Positions 1 to 7,057 of a DNA stretch of 39,481 nt are shown here, piece by piece. Source of the DNA: Bacillota bacterium (GTDB taxonomy: Bacteria > Bacillota > SHA-98 > UBA4971); the NCBI GenBank assembly GCA_030024085.1, contig JASEJE010000029.1:1-39481 (forward strand), given 5' to 3'. Positions within the stretch are counted from its first letter, which is position 1, and the number at the start of each line of letters is the position of its first letter. The translations under genes and the position numbers were made by a program. Below the pieces are notes generated by a model. The model did no database searches. It was not told the origin of the DNA and saw nothing but the letters and a program-made list of their open reading frames with translations.

Positions 1-56
1 CCCTGGCGACGACCTGCGCGCTGAAAAGTAGCGCGAATTTGTGGCGATCTACTTAC
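1..56 (-). repeat. Interspersed palindromic repeat, copy D (cut by window start)
   Basis: Read on the minus strand, this stretch begins TAAGTA, then GATCGCCAC, then AAATTCGCGC, then TACTTTTCAGCG. It closely matches the left end of the complete copy at 34246-34457, with only a few substitutions over the first 35-40 bases. The outer end lies near base 56, so the element runs leftwards out of the window. It sits about 70 bp upstream of the RNase G start codon. Identification rests on direct comparison of copies within the window. Confidence 0.8.
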
Positions 57-127
57 AGTGCCCCGGCGGGGCGCCGTGCCCGACCGGGTCTTCCCCACAG
101 GGGACTTGTTTTGAGGAGTGAAAACGG

Positions 128-1897
128 ATGTCCAAGGAAATAGTGGTGAACGTGCGGCCGGTTGAAAGCCGGGCTGCTGTGATAGAGGATGGGCACCTGG
201 TGGAGATCCAGATCGAAAGACAGGCTCACCAGAGATACGTCGGGAACATTTACAAGGGCCGTGTGGAAAACGTGCTCCCTGGCATGCAGGCCGCCTTCGT
301 CGACGTGGGACTCGAACGCAACGCATTTCTGTACGTGGAAGACGCGCTGAAGGCGAGAGAGGGGCGGTTCGACGACCTCGACGTGGAGGATTTGAAGGCC
401 CTCTCGATAAGGGACGTCCTCAAGGAAGGGCAGCAGATAATAGTCCAGATCACAAAAGAACCCATCGGGACCAAGGGCGCCCGGGTGGTGACCCAGGTGA
501 CTCTCCCCGGCCGGAATGTGGTGCTCATGCCGACCGTGGACTACGTGGGAGTGAGCAGGCGGATCTCCAATGACGAGGAGCGCTCCCGGCTCAAGAAAAT
601 CGCAGCCAGGGCCAAGCCTCGCGGCTGCGGGGTCATCGTCCGCACGGCCGCGGAGGGGAAGGACGAGAAGGAGATATCTCAGGAGATCGGGTTTCTCGTG
701 AAGCTGTGGCGCCGCATCAAGATGAAGGCCCGCCGCGCACCGGCCCCGGCCCTGCTGCATCGCGACTACGATCTCATCTACAGGATAATGAGGGACCTGC
801 TCTCGGAGGACGTGGACCAGTTCATCGTGGACGACGCCCACGAGTTCGAGAAGGCCAAGGATCTTCTGAACATCATGTCCCCGCAGCTCAAGGGCAAGCT
901 CAAGTACTATGCGGAAGAGGAGCCGATCTTCGACCACTACGCCATCGAAGAGGAGATCGAGAAGGCGCTGAGGCACAGGGTGTGGCTTTCGTGCGGGGGG
1001 TACCTGGTGTTCGACCGCACCGAGGCTCTTACCAGCATCGATGTCAACACCGGCAGGTTCATCGGCACCACCAACCTGCAGGATACGGTCCTCAAGACGA
1101 ACCTGGAGGCTGCAACGGAGATCGCCCACCAGCTCAGGCTCAGGAACATCGGAGGAATCATCATAATCGATTTCATTGATATGGACTCCGAGGACGCGCG
1201 CCAGCAGGTGATAAGAAGACTCGAGGAGGAGCTGAAAAAGGACAAGACGCGCGCCACGGTGCTGGGGTTCACCCACCTCGGCCTCCTGGAGATGACGAGA
1301 AAGAAGACTCGTCCCGGCCTGGAGGACGTTCTCTCGCGACCGTGCCCGTACTGTGACGGCCGTGGCCATGTACTGTCAGAAGAGACGCTGGCTCTCCGGG
1401 CGGAGAAGGAAATAAGGCGCATGGCGGCGAGGCAGGCCGAGGAGGCTATGCTGGTGTCGCTGCATCCCAGTGTGGCGGCGCTTCTCATAGGCCAGGGCGG
1501 GAGCAACCTCTCCAGGATCGAGCAGGAGACTGGGAAGGTCATCTACGTCAAGGGCAACCCTGCCCTCCACATCGAGGACATGGACGTGGTCGCCACGGGA
1601 ACGAGGGAGGAAGTTGAGAAGCGCGCGTTGCCTGTGAGTGTGGGCGACATCCTTGAGGTCGAGGTGCAGGAGCCGCACGCATCGAACCCGAGCAACGGGA
1701 TCACGCGTATCGACGGATACATCGTGGACATCGACGGGGCCGGAAAGCTTGTGGGCAAGAGGGTCAAGGTGGAGATCGCGAAGGTGTTCCGAACTTATGC
1801 GCGGGCGAAGCCTCGCGACATCGCGGGCGGCGGCCCGCCCGGTACCGGCGAGACAGGCATGGGGTTGCAGGCCGGGACGGGAAACGGCGGAATTTGA
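128..1897 (+). CDS. rng: Ribonuclease G/E family endoribonuclease with C-terminal TRAM-like domain
   Basis: This is a 589-residue RNase E/G family endonuclease, which cleaves single-stranded RNA during rRNA maturation and mRNA decay. An S1-like RNA-binding region covers about residues 35-125. The two metal-binding aspartates of the DNase I-like catalytic domain are visible as D305 in TSIDVNTGRF and D348 in IIIDFIDM. The zinc-link motif CPYC lies at 406-409. Residues from about 503 to 565 (VSVGD, then GITRIDGYIVDI, then KRVKVEIAKV) resemble a TRAM RNA-binding domain, which makes the protein about 100 residues longer than E. coli RNase G. The ATG follows GAGGAG at 8-9 nt. In many Clostridia rng directly precedes rplU, as here. 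Family assignment is firm; the TRAM call is by motif resemblance. Confidence 0.95.
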   Translation: MSKEIVVNVRPVESRAAVIEDGHLVEIQIERQAHQRYVGNIYKGRVENVLPGMQAAFVDVGLERNAFLYVEDALKAREGRFDDLDVEDLKALSIRDVLKEGQQIIVQITKEPIGTKGARVVTQVTLPGRNVVLMPTVDYVGVSRRISNDEERSRLKKIAARAKPRGCGVIVRTAAEGKDEKEISQEIGFLVKLWRRIKMKARRAPAPALLHRDYDLIYRIMRDLLSEDVDQFIVDDAHEFEKAKDLLNIMSPQLKGKLKYYAEEEPIFDHYAIEEEIEKALRHRVWLSCGGYLVFDRTEALTSIDVNTGRFIGTTNLQDTVLKTNLEAATEIAHQLRLRNIGGIIIIDFIDMDSEDARQQVIRRLEEELKKDKTRATVLGFTHLGLLEMTRKKTRPGLEDVLSRPCPYCDGRGHVLSEETLALRAEKEIRRMAARQAEEAMLVSLHPSVAALLIGQGGSNLSRIEQETGKVIYVKGNPALHIEDMDVVATGTREEVEKRALPVSVGDILEVEVQEPHASNPSNGITRIDGYIVDIDGAGKLVGKRVKVEIAKVFRTYARAKPRDIAGGGPPGTGETGMGLQAGTGNGGI

Positions 1898-1923
1898 CAC
1901 GGGTTGTCGGGTTGTGGTAAACT
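1894..1923 (+). promoter_or_regulatory. Housekeeping sigma-A-type promoter for rplU-rpmA
   Basis: A perfect -35 box TTGACA (1894-1899) is followed after 18 bp by TAAACT (1918-1923), which matches TATAAT at four of six positions. The -35 box overlaps the rng stop codon (TGA, 1895-1897). Transcription would start near 1930 and give rplU a 5' leader of about 115 nt. Confidence 0.6.
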
Positions 1924-1929
1924 TCGCAC

Positions 1930-2043
1930 TGTGGGCGCGTGTCGCCATGCCGCACGGGGCAGGCCCCTGATGAAAACGCGGAGCAGGAAGCCCCGCGTGC
2001 CTGGCCCCGGCGAGTCCGAGCGAGAGGAGACGCGAAAGGCAAC
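1930..2043 (+). promoter_or_regulatory. 5' leader of rplU, candidate ribosomal-protein autoregulatory leader
   Basis: About 115 nt lie between the inferred transcription start and the rplU ATG with no convincing coding content. The stretch is rich in short self-complementary G/C blocks, for example GGGGC at about 1958 and GCCCC at about 1989. L21 operons of Firmicutes often carry a structured leader (the L21_leader family in Rfam). I could not match the consensus by eye, so this assignment rests on position and composition only. Confidence 0.3.
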
Positions 2044-2436
2044 ATGTATGCGGTGATCGAGACAGGCGGCAAGCAGTATCGGGTGCAAGAGGGGGATGTC
2101 CTCCGCGTGGAGAAGCTGGCCCCGGGTGCGGACAGGACCGTTGAGTTCGACCGGGTGCTGATGGTCACAGCCGGTGATGGAGACGTCAGGGTTGGGACGC
2201 CATATGTCCCTGGCGCGAAGGTTATCGCCAGGGTAGTCTCTGAGGGCAAGTCCCGCAAGCTACTGGTGTTCAAGTATAAGGCGAAGAAGAACTACAGAAG
2301 GCGCTATGGCCACAGGCAGCCCTTTACGGAAGTGCGCGTGCAGAGCATCCAGAGGGAGGCTCCTGTGGCGGAGGCCGGGGCGCCGGAGGCCGGCGCGGAT
2401 GTGCCCGCGAACCCTTCTGACGGCGGGGAGGTGTGA
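2044..2436 (+). CDS. rplU: 50S ribosomal protein L21
   Basis: Large-subunit ribosomal protein L21, which binds 23S rRNA domain I and contacts L20. It opens [18 protein letters not shown], the diagnostic N-terminus, and contains the conserved [17 protein letters not shown] block. The reading frame stays open further upstream, but the family N-terminus fixes the start at this ATG, preceded by AAAGG. At 130 residues it exceeds the usual length of about 103. The extra 25 or so C-terminal residues are Ala/Gly/Glu/Pro-rich and probably disordered. rpmA begins 3 nt after the stop. The prp (ysxB) gene that usually separates rplU and rpmA in Firmicutes is absent. Confidence 0.97.
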   Translation: MYAVIETGGKQYRVQEGDVLRVEKLAPGADRTVEFDRVLMVTAGDGDVRVGTPYVPGAKVIARVVSEGKSRKLLVFKYKAKKNYRRRYGHRQPFTEVRVQSIQREAPVAEAGAPEAGADVPANPSDGGEV

Positions 2437-2439
2437 TGG

Positions 2440-2709
2440 ATGGCTCACAAGAAAGGCGTTGGTAGCTCAAGGAACGGTCGTGACTCGAGGTCAAAGAGGC
2501 TTGGCGTGAAGGAACACGCCGGCGAGTTCGTCCCGGCCGGGAGCATCCTTGTGCGGCAGCGCGGCACAAGGATCCGCCCGGGGGTGAATGTCGGCGTGGG
2601 TTCGGATGACACCCTCTACGCCACGGCGAGTGGTCGGGTGGCGTTCGAACGGTGCGGCAGGGACGGGAAGCGCGTCAGCGTGTACCCGGCGGAAGTCGCA
2701 GGCTCCTAG
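2440..2709 (+). CDS. rpmA: 50S ribosomal protein L27
   Basis: Large-subunit ribosomal protein L27, 89 residues, whose N-terminal tail reaches the peptidyl-transferase centre. It begins [16 protein letters not shown] directly, as in Proteobacteria. In most Firmicutes L27 carries a short N-terminal extension cleaved by the cysteine protease Prp. The absence of both the extension and the prp gene here is self-consistent. A strong GGGGAGG lies 8 nt before the ATG. The gene is co-transcribed with rplU and is followed by a repeat fragment and a rho-independent terminator. Confidence 0.97.
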   Translation: MAHKKGVGSSRNGRDSRSKRLGVKEHAGEFVPAGSILVRQRGTRIRPGVNVGVGSDDTLYATASGRVAFERCGRDGKRVSVYPAEVAGS

Positions 2710-2712
2710 CAT

Positions 2713-2815
2713 CTCCTAAGTGCGGGTTCAGAAATCGCCGCCACTTGTTCGGGGGTTGTCGGTGTTGCCCTCCGAGGACGGCGTGCTTGCGGCGTGCTCC
2801 CGGAGTCTTCGGGTG
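2713..2815 (+). repeat. Interspersed palindromic repeat, copy E (left half only)
   Basis: The sequence starts CCTAAGTGCGG, passes through GCCGCCACTTG and reaches TTGTCGGTGTTGCC then CTCCGAGGACGGCG. It aligns nearly base for base with the left part of copy A at 33957. The CACCGGCAAC arm present in the right half of complete copies is missing, so the copy is truncated or diverged after about 2815. It lies immediately downstream of the rpmA stop codon. Confidence 0.75.
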
Positions 2816-2831
2816 GAGCGGTGCATATGTA

Positions 2832-4113
<1,282 letters not shown>

Positions 4114-4129
4114 CGCGGGAGGCTTGATT

Positions 4130-4777
4130 GTGGCGTCTGACAACGCGTCCTTCAAGAGAGACGTGGCGGAAGCCCGTAGACTCGGCATCATGGGCGGCAC
4201 GTTCGACCCGATCCACTACGGGCACCTGGTCACGGCGGAGGTGGCCAGGGTCAAGTTCCATCTTGACGTGGTCGTCTTCGTGCCTTCCGGAGTCCCTCCC
4301 CATAAGCACGGGGTGGAGATATCGCCTGGCAGGGACCGCTACATGATGACGGTGCTCGCGACCGCGACGAACCCGCACTTCGAGGTGTCCAGGATCGAGA
4401 TGGATCGGCCCGGGCCGTCGTACACCGTGGACACGATCAGTGAGTTTCGGACGAGGTGCCGGCCCGGCACCCAGCTGTTCTTCATCACCGGGGCGGACGC
4501 GGCGGTGGAGATACTCACATGGAAAGACGCCCAAGAGCTCCTGCGAATGTGCGCCTTCATAGTTGCAACAAGGCCGGGATACTGCACGACCCGCCTCGAG
4601 GCGGAACTCGAGCGCGCCCGGGCCGTCTCCACGCACGGGATCTTCGTGGTCGAGGTGCCGGCTCTGGCCATATCGTCCACGGATATCAGAGCCCGAGTCA
4701 GACAGGGGGACCCGATTCGTTACCTTCTCCCGGAAAGCGTGGAAAACTACATACGAAAGGCTGGTCTTTATTTGTAG
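4130..4777 (+). CDS. nadD: Nicotinate-nucleotide adenylyltransferase
   Basis: Transfers AMP from ATP to nicotinate mononucleotide to make deamido-NAD in NAD biosynthesis. The 215-residue protein shows the nucleotidyltransferase signature [11 protein letters not shown] at 22-32, and the C-terminal ISSTDIR motif at 181-187 followed by [13 protein letters not shown] at 4130 was chosen because GGGAGG (4117-4122) lies 7 nt upstream and the length fits the family; an in-frame TTG at 4124 is too close to it. The start lies 16 nt after the obgE stop, so the two are probably co-transcribed. The HD-domain gene yqeK that usually follows nadD in Bacillus is absent; an RNA gene and an RRM gene occupy its place. 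Confidence 0.95.
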   Translation: MASDNASFKRDVAEARRLGIMGGTFDPIHYGHLVTAEVARVKFHLDVVVFVPSGVPPHKHGVEISPGRDRYMMTVLATATNPHFEVSRIEMDRPGPSYTVDTISEFRTRCRPGTQLFFITGADAAVEILTWKDAQELLRMCAFIVATRPGYCTTRLEAELERARAVSTHGIFVVEVPALAISSTDIRARVRQGDPIRYLLPESVENYIRKAGLYL

Positions 4778-4824
4778 TACCCGGTTGGCACAGGGAGTTT
4801 TTTCCCGCGCGGGGCTTGCGGCCG

Positions 4825-4853
4825 TTTACATATGGCAGCCCTGGTGGTATAAT
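4825..4853 (+). promoter_or_regulatory. Strong sigma-A promoter for the noncoding transcript
   Basis: TTTACA (4825-4830) and a perfect TATAAT (4848-4853) are separated by 17 bp. This is one of the best housekeeping promoters in the window. It sits in a noncoding stretch 50 bp after nadD and drives the structured transcript described next. Confidence 0.85.
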
Positions 4854-4859
4854 AACATA

Positions 4860-5157
4860 CAGGGAAATGCAGGAGTCTGGAGAATCCAGAAGCTGGAGGT
4901 CAGGCAGGTTGCCGTAAGACTGCGACTTGCGCACGCGGGTCAAAGTGTGCGAGCCCAACTGAAAACTCGAGCCTGTTTGCGTTCGTGTTTGGCGGGGTTC
5001 CGTGGTTCAGGTCTTTCCGTAGGCGGAGTCCGATCGGGGCAGTCAGAGCCGATACGCAGCACGGCGGCCAGATGCTGGGAAGCGGATGGCCGCACCACGA
5101 TCTGAATAGAGTGTGCGGATGGAGAACCAAGGTATCTTGCAACCTTGGTTTTTCTTT
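4860..5157 (+). ncRNA. Structured noncoding RNA or long 5' leader of the RRM gene, unidentified
   Basis: A region of about 298 nt is bounded by a consensus promoter and an intrinsic terminator and holds no convincing gene. Visible hairpins are TCTGGA-GAA-TCCAGA (4877-4891), a 9-bp stem CTTGCGCAC with GTGTGCGAG (4926-4953, two G-U pairs), and a GCGGCC/GGCCGC stem at about 5070-5095. A 16-codon ORF begins at about 4866 but has a poor ribosome site. I looked for hallmarks of RNase P RNA, tmRNA and SRP RNA and found none. A 6S-type RNA or an attenuation leader for the RNA-binding protein gene that starts 26 nt after the terminator are both possible. Confidence 0.55.
5125..5157 (+). terminator. 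Rho-independent terminator of the noncoding RNA / attenuator before the RRM gene
   Basis: A perfect 9-bp stem pairs AACCAAGGT (5125-5133) with ACCTTGGTT (5142-5150) around an 8-nt loop and runs into TTTCTTT. It lies between the promoter at 4825 and the RRM start codon, so it either ends an independent RNA or acts as an attenuator. Confidence 0.85.
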
Positions 5158-5182
5158 CATAATGAGCCGGAGGTGGTATGAA

Positions 5183-5440
5183 GTGACGAAAACCTTGTAT
5201 GTGGGAAACCTGCCCTGGGGGGTGACCGAGGAAGACCTGAACGAGGCGTTCAGGGCAGTAGCGGACGTCAAGAGCACTAGAGTGATCACTGACAGGGAGA
5301 CGGGAAGGTCGCGTGGGTTCGGGTTCGTGGAAGTTGACGACGAGGATGTCGAGCGCGTGGTGGCAGCCATGAACGGGACCGACCTCGGCGGCAGGCAGAT
5401 CATCGTCAACGAGGCGAGGCCCCGCCAGCAAAGGTATTAG
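5183..5440 (+). CDS. RRM-type RNA-binding protein
   Basis: A single RNA recognition motif protein of 85 residues that binds single-stranded RNA. RNP2 is LYVGNL at 5-10 and RNP1 is RGFGFVEV at 44-51, with the aromatic residues for RNA stacking intact. A short basic tail (ARPRQQRY) follows. GTG at 5183 was chosen because GGAGGT lies 8 nt upstream and the protein then opens with TKTLYVGNLPW, typical of these small bacterial RRM proteins. It replaces yqeK in the usual nadD-yqeK-rsfS order. The structured leader before it suggests possible autoregulation, which is an inference. Its RNA targets are unknown. Confidence 0.92.
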   Translation: MTKTLYVGNLPWGVTEEDLNEAFRAVADVKSTRVITDRETGRSRGFGFVEVDDEDVERVVAAMNGTDLGGRQIIVNEARPRQQRY

Positions 5441-5494
5441 AGTTCGTTTCCGGCGTTCCTCGATGGCGTTGATACGAATGGAGGGCAGGCAGGC

Positions 5495-5902
5495 ATAGAT
5501 CCACTATCCATTGCAGAGATAGCCCGTGCTGCTGCCGAGGACAAGAAGGCCGAAGACGTGGTGGTCCTCGACGTCCAGGACCTGACGATCATCGCAGACT
5601 ACTTCGTCATCGCGAGCGGGACATCGCGCACGCAGGTCAAAGCCATCGCCGACGCGGTGCTGCACGAGCTCAAGGAACGGGATGTGCTTCCCCGGCACAG
5701 GGAGGGCGCCGTCGAGGCCGGGTGGATCATACTCGATTATGCCGACACCGTGGTTCACGTATTCCACGCTCGAGAGCGAGAGTATTATGACCTTGAGCGC
5801 CTTTACAGAGGCGCCCGCGTAGTGGAGAGCCGTGCCGGGGAACGCCCCGGTGAGGCTGGCGGCGAGGTTCGCGAGGTCCGCGGGTCGAGCGGGTCGACCT
5901 GA
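5495..5902 (+). CDS. rsfS: Ribosome silencing factor RsfS, apparent AUA start codon
   Basis: Binds L14 on the 50S subunit and blocks subunit joining during starvation. The core is unmistakable: VVLDVQDLTIIADYFVIASGTS, then GWIILDYADTVVHVF, then YYDLERLY. Conserved N-terminal sequence (DPLSIAEIARAAAEDKKAED) extends upstream of the first standard in-frame start, the GTG at 5558. No ATG, GTG or TTG occurs in this frame between the RRM stop (5440) and 5558. The best start is ATA at 5495, preceded by GGAGGG at 5480-5485 with 9-nt spacing. This gives a 135-residue protein of family-typical N-terminus. A sequencing error of ATG to ATA is the main alternative. The C-terminal 25 residues are a low-complexity tail. 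Confidence 0.9.
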   Translation: MDPLSIAEIARAAAEDKKAEDVVVLDVQDLTIIADYFVIASGTSRTQVKAIADAVLHELKERDVLPRHREGAVEAGWIILDYADTVVHVFHAREREYYDLERLYRGARVVESRAGERPGEAGGEVREVRGSSGST

Positions 5903-5904
5903 CC

Positions 5905-5933
5905 TTGACTTGCGCGGGAGGGTCTGCTATAAT
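5905..5933 (+). promoter_or_regulatory. Sigma-A promoter of tRNA-Ala
   Basis: TTGACT (5905-5910) and TATAAT (5928-5933) are spaced by 17 bp, about 45 bp upstream of the mature tRNA. The promoter begins 3 nt after the rsfS stop codon. Confidence 0.85.
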
Positions 5934-5977
5934 CGCAGTTGACAGCAACGAGTAACCAAATACGGGACGATGTGTCT

Positions 5978-6053
5978 GGGGACGTAGCTCAGTTGGGAGA
6001 GCGCGTGAATGGCATTCACGAGGTCGTGGGTTCGATTCCCATCGTCTCCACCA
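5978..6053 (+). tRNA. tRNA-Ala (anticodon GGC)
   Basis: A 76-nt cloverleaf with the CCA end encoded. The acceptor stem GGGGACG pairs with CGTCTCC and contains the G3-U70 wobble that is the identity element for alanyl-tRNA synthetase. The D arm is GCTC/GAGC. The anticodon stem CGTGA/TCACG encloses the loop ATGGCAT with anticodon GGC. The T arm GTGGG-TTCGATT-CCCAT is standard. A T6 run follows directly after CCA. Confidence 0.97.
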
Positions 6054-6099
6054 TTTTTTGTCATCATACTGACTGAGCGCTAACTTGTGTGATGTCGGC

Positions 6100-6140
6100 A
6101 AGATGCCCCCCGCCCCTCGGGACGGGGGGCATCTTCGTCT
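6100..6140 (+). terminator. Strong rho-independent terminator downstream of tRNA-Ala
   Basis: A perfect 13-bp stem pairs AAGATGCCCCCCG (6100-6112) with CGGGGGGCATCTT (6123-6135) around a 10-nt loop and is followed by CGTCTTTC. It separates the tRNA unit from comEA. Confidence 0.85.
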
Positions 6141-6246
6141 TTCGCCCGGAAATCGTCGCTATGGGTTAGTCTGCCACGACAGGAAATGTGCTCCGTGAAT
6201 TGAACCTCCTGAGGCGCAACCAGAGAATGGTGGGGAGGTGGGTTTC

Positions 6247-6957
6247 ATGTTCGATCTGTCGAGGCGCCAGAGGTTCGTCGCGTCCGTGCTGATCGTCGCG
6301 TTCGGCGTCGGGGGCGTTCTCCTCGCGGCAAGACGTCCGGGAGCCGGCGAGGTCGTGGTGACCGCTGGCCCGGGGCCGTCGTCCGGGGGCGAGCGAGCCG
6401 AGGCCGCGGAGAGGCAGGAGCCTGCCGGAAGGTCCCTGGCTGGGGGGCAGGTGACCGTGCATGTCTGCGGGGCCGTGATGACTCCGGGCGTTTACACCCT
6501 TCCCGCGGGGTCGCGTGTGGCGGATGCCGTTCGGTTGGCAGGAGGCCTGGCACCCGGGGCATGCATGGAACTCGTGAACATGGCCGCAGTGCTCTCTGAT
6601 GCGGCGCAGGTTTACATTCCGGCAAGGCAGGCGAAAGGGCCCGAGCCAGACCCGGCATCCTCATCTCGCGCCGCTGCCGGCGTCGGAAGTGCGTCTCCGC
6701 GACCCGGAGGCGGGGCGTCATCTCAAGGTGGCGATGCATGCGATACGAAGGCCGGGGTGCAAACGCGCGTCAACATAAACACAGCGGGCCTTGCCGAGCT
6801 GGATTCTCTCCCTGGCATAGGGCTGGCGCTTGCAGGGAGGATCATCGAGCATCGGAACACGAGGGGCAGATTCGAGAGGCCTGAGGATCTCATGAACGTG
6901 TCCGGCATCGGGCCGGCAAAATACGAGGCGTTGAAAGACCTCATCACCGTCTACTGA
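6247..6957 (+). CDS. comEA: Competence DNA receptor ComEA (SLBB plus helix-hairpin-helix)
   Basis: Membrane-anchored double-stranded DNA receptor for transformation, 236 residues. An N-terminal transmembrane anchor is seen at about residues 10-28 (VASVLIVAFGVGGVLLAA). An SLBB domain follows (VTVHVCGAVMTPGVYTLP to VYIPARQ), then a Ser/Gly-rich linker, then two tandem helix-hairpin-helix motifs at the C-terminus (VNINTAGLAELDSLPGIG and LMNVSGIGPAKYEALK). ATG at 6247 has GGAGG 8 nt upstream; the GTG at 6238 overlaps that site. comEB is absent between comEA and comEC, unlike B. subtilis. Confidence 0.94.
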   Translation: MFDLSRRQRFVASVLIVAFGVGGVLLAARRPGAGEVVVTAGPGPSSGGERAEAAERQEPAGRSLAGGQVTVHVCGAVMTPGVYTLPAGSRVADAVRLAGGLAPGACMELVNMAAVLSDAAQVYIPARQAKGPEPDPASSSRAAAGVGSASPRPGGGASSQGGDACDTKAGVQTRVNINTAGLAELDSLPGIGLALAGRIIEHRNTRGRFERPEDLMNVSGIGPAKYEALKDLITVY

Positions 6958-7057
6958 GCTGCCGGGACGGCCTGGAGAGCATCCGGGCGACCGGACCATC
7001 CCTCATCTGCCCGGGTTGCGCCGGGTCGTTGCGCTGTCAGACGGAGGCCGACCGCCT

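Noticed and set aside
53-1369. 438-codon minus-strand open frame
   Set aside because: It is antisense to the highly conserved RNase G gene. Composition is typical of a third-position G+C shadow and there is no ribosome site.
4860-5157. Identification of the noncoding transcript as RNase P RNA, tmRNA or SRP RNA
   Set aside because: I found neither the GAGGAAAGTCC-type P4 strand, nor a tRNA-like end with CCA, nor the SRP helix 8 GGAAGGAAGCA-type motif. A 6S-like identity remains open but unproven.
5441-5560. Frameshift in the 5' part of rsfS
   Set aside because: The conserved N-terminal sequence is continuous in a single frame from 5498 to the core domain. Only the start codon is non-standard, so no frameshift is needed.
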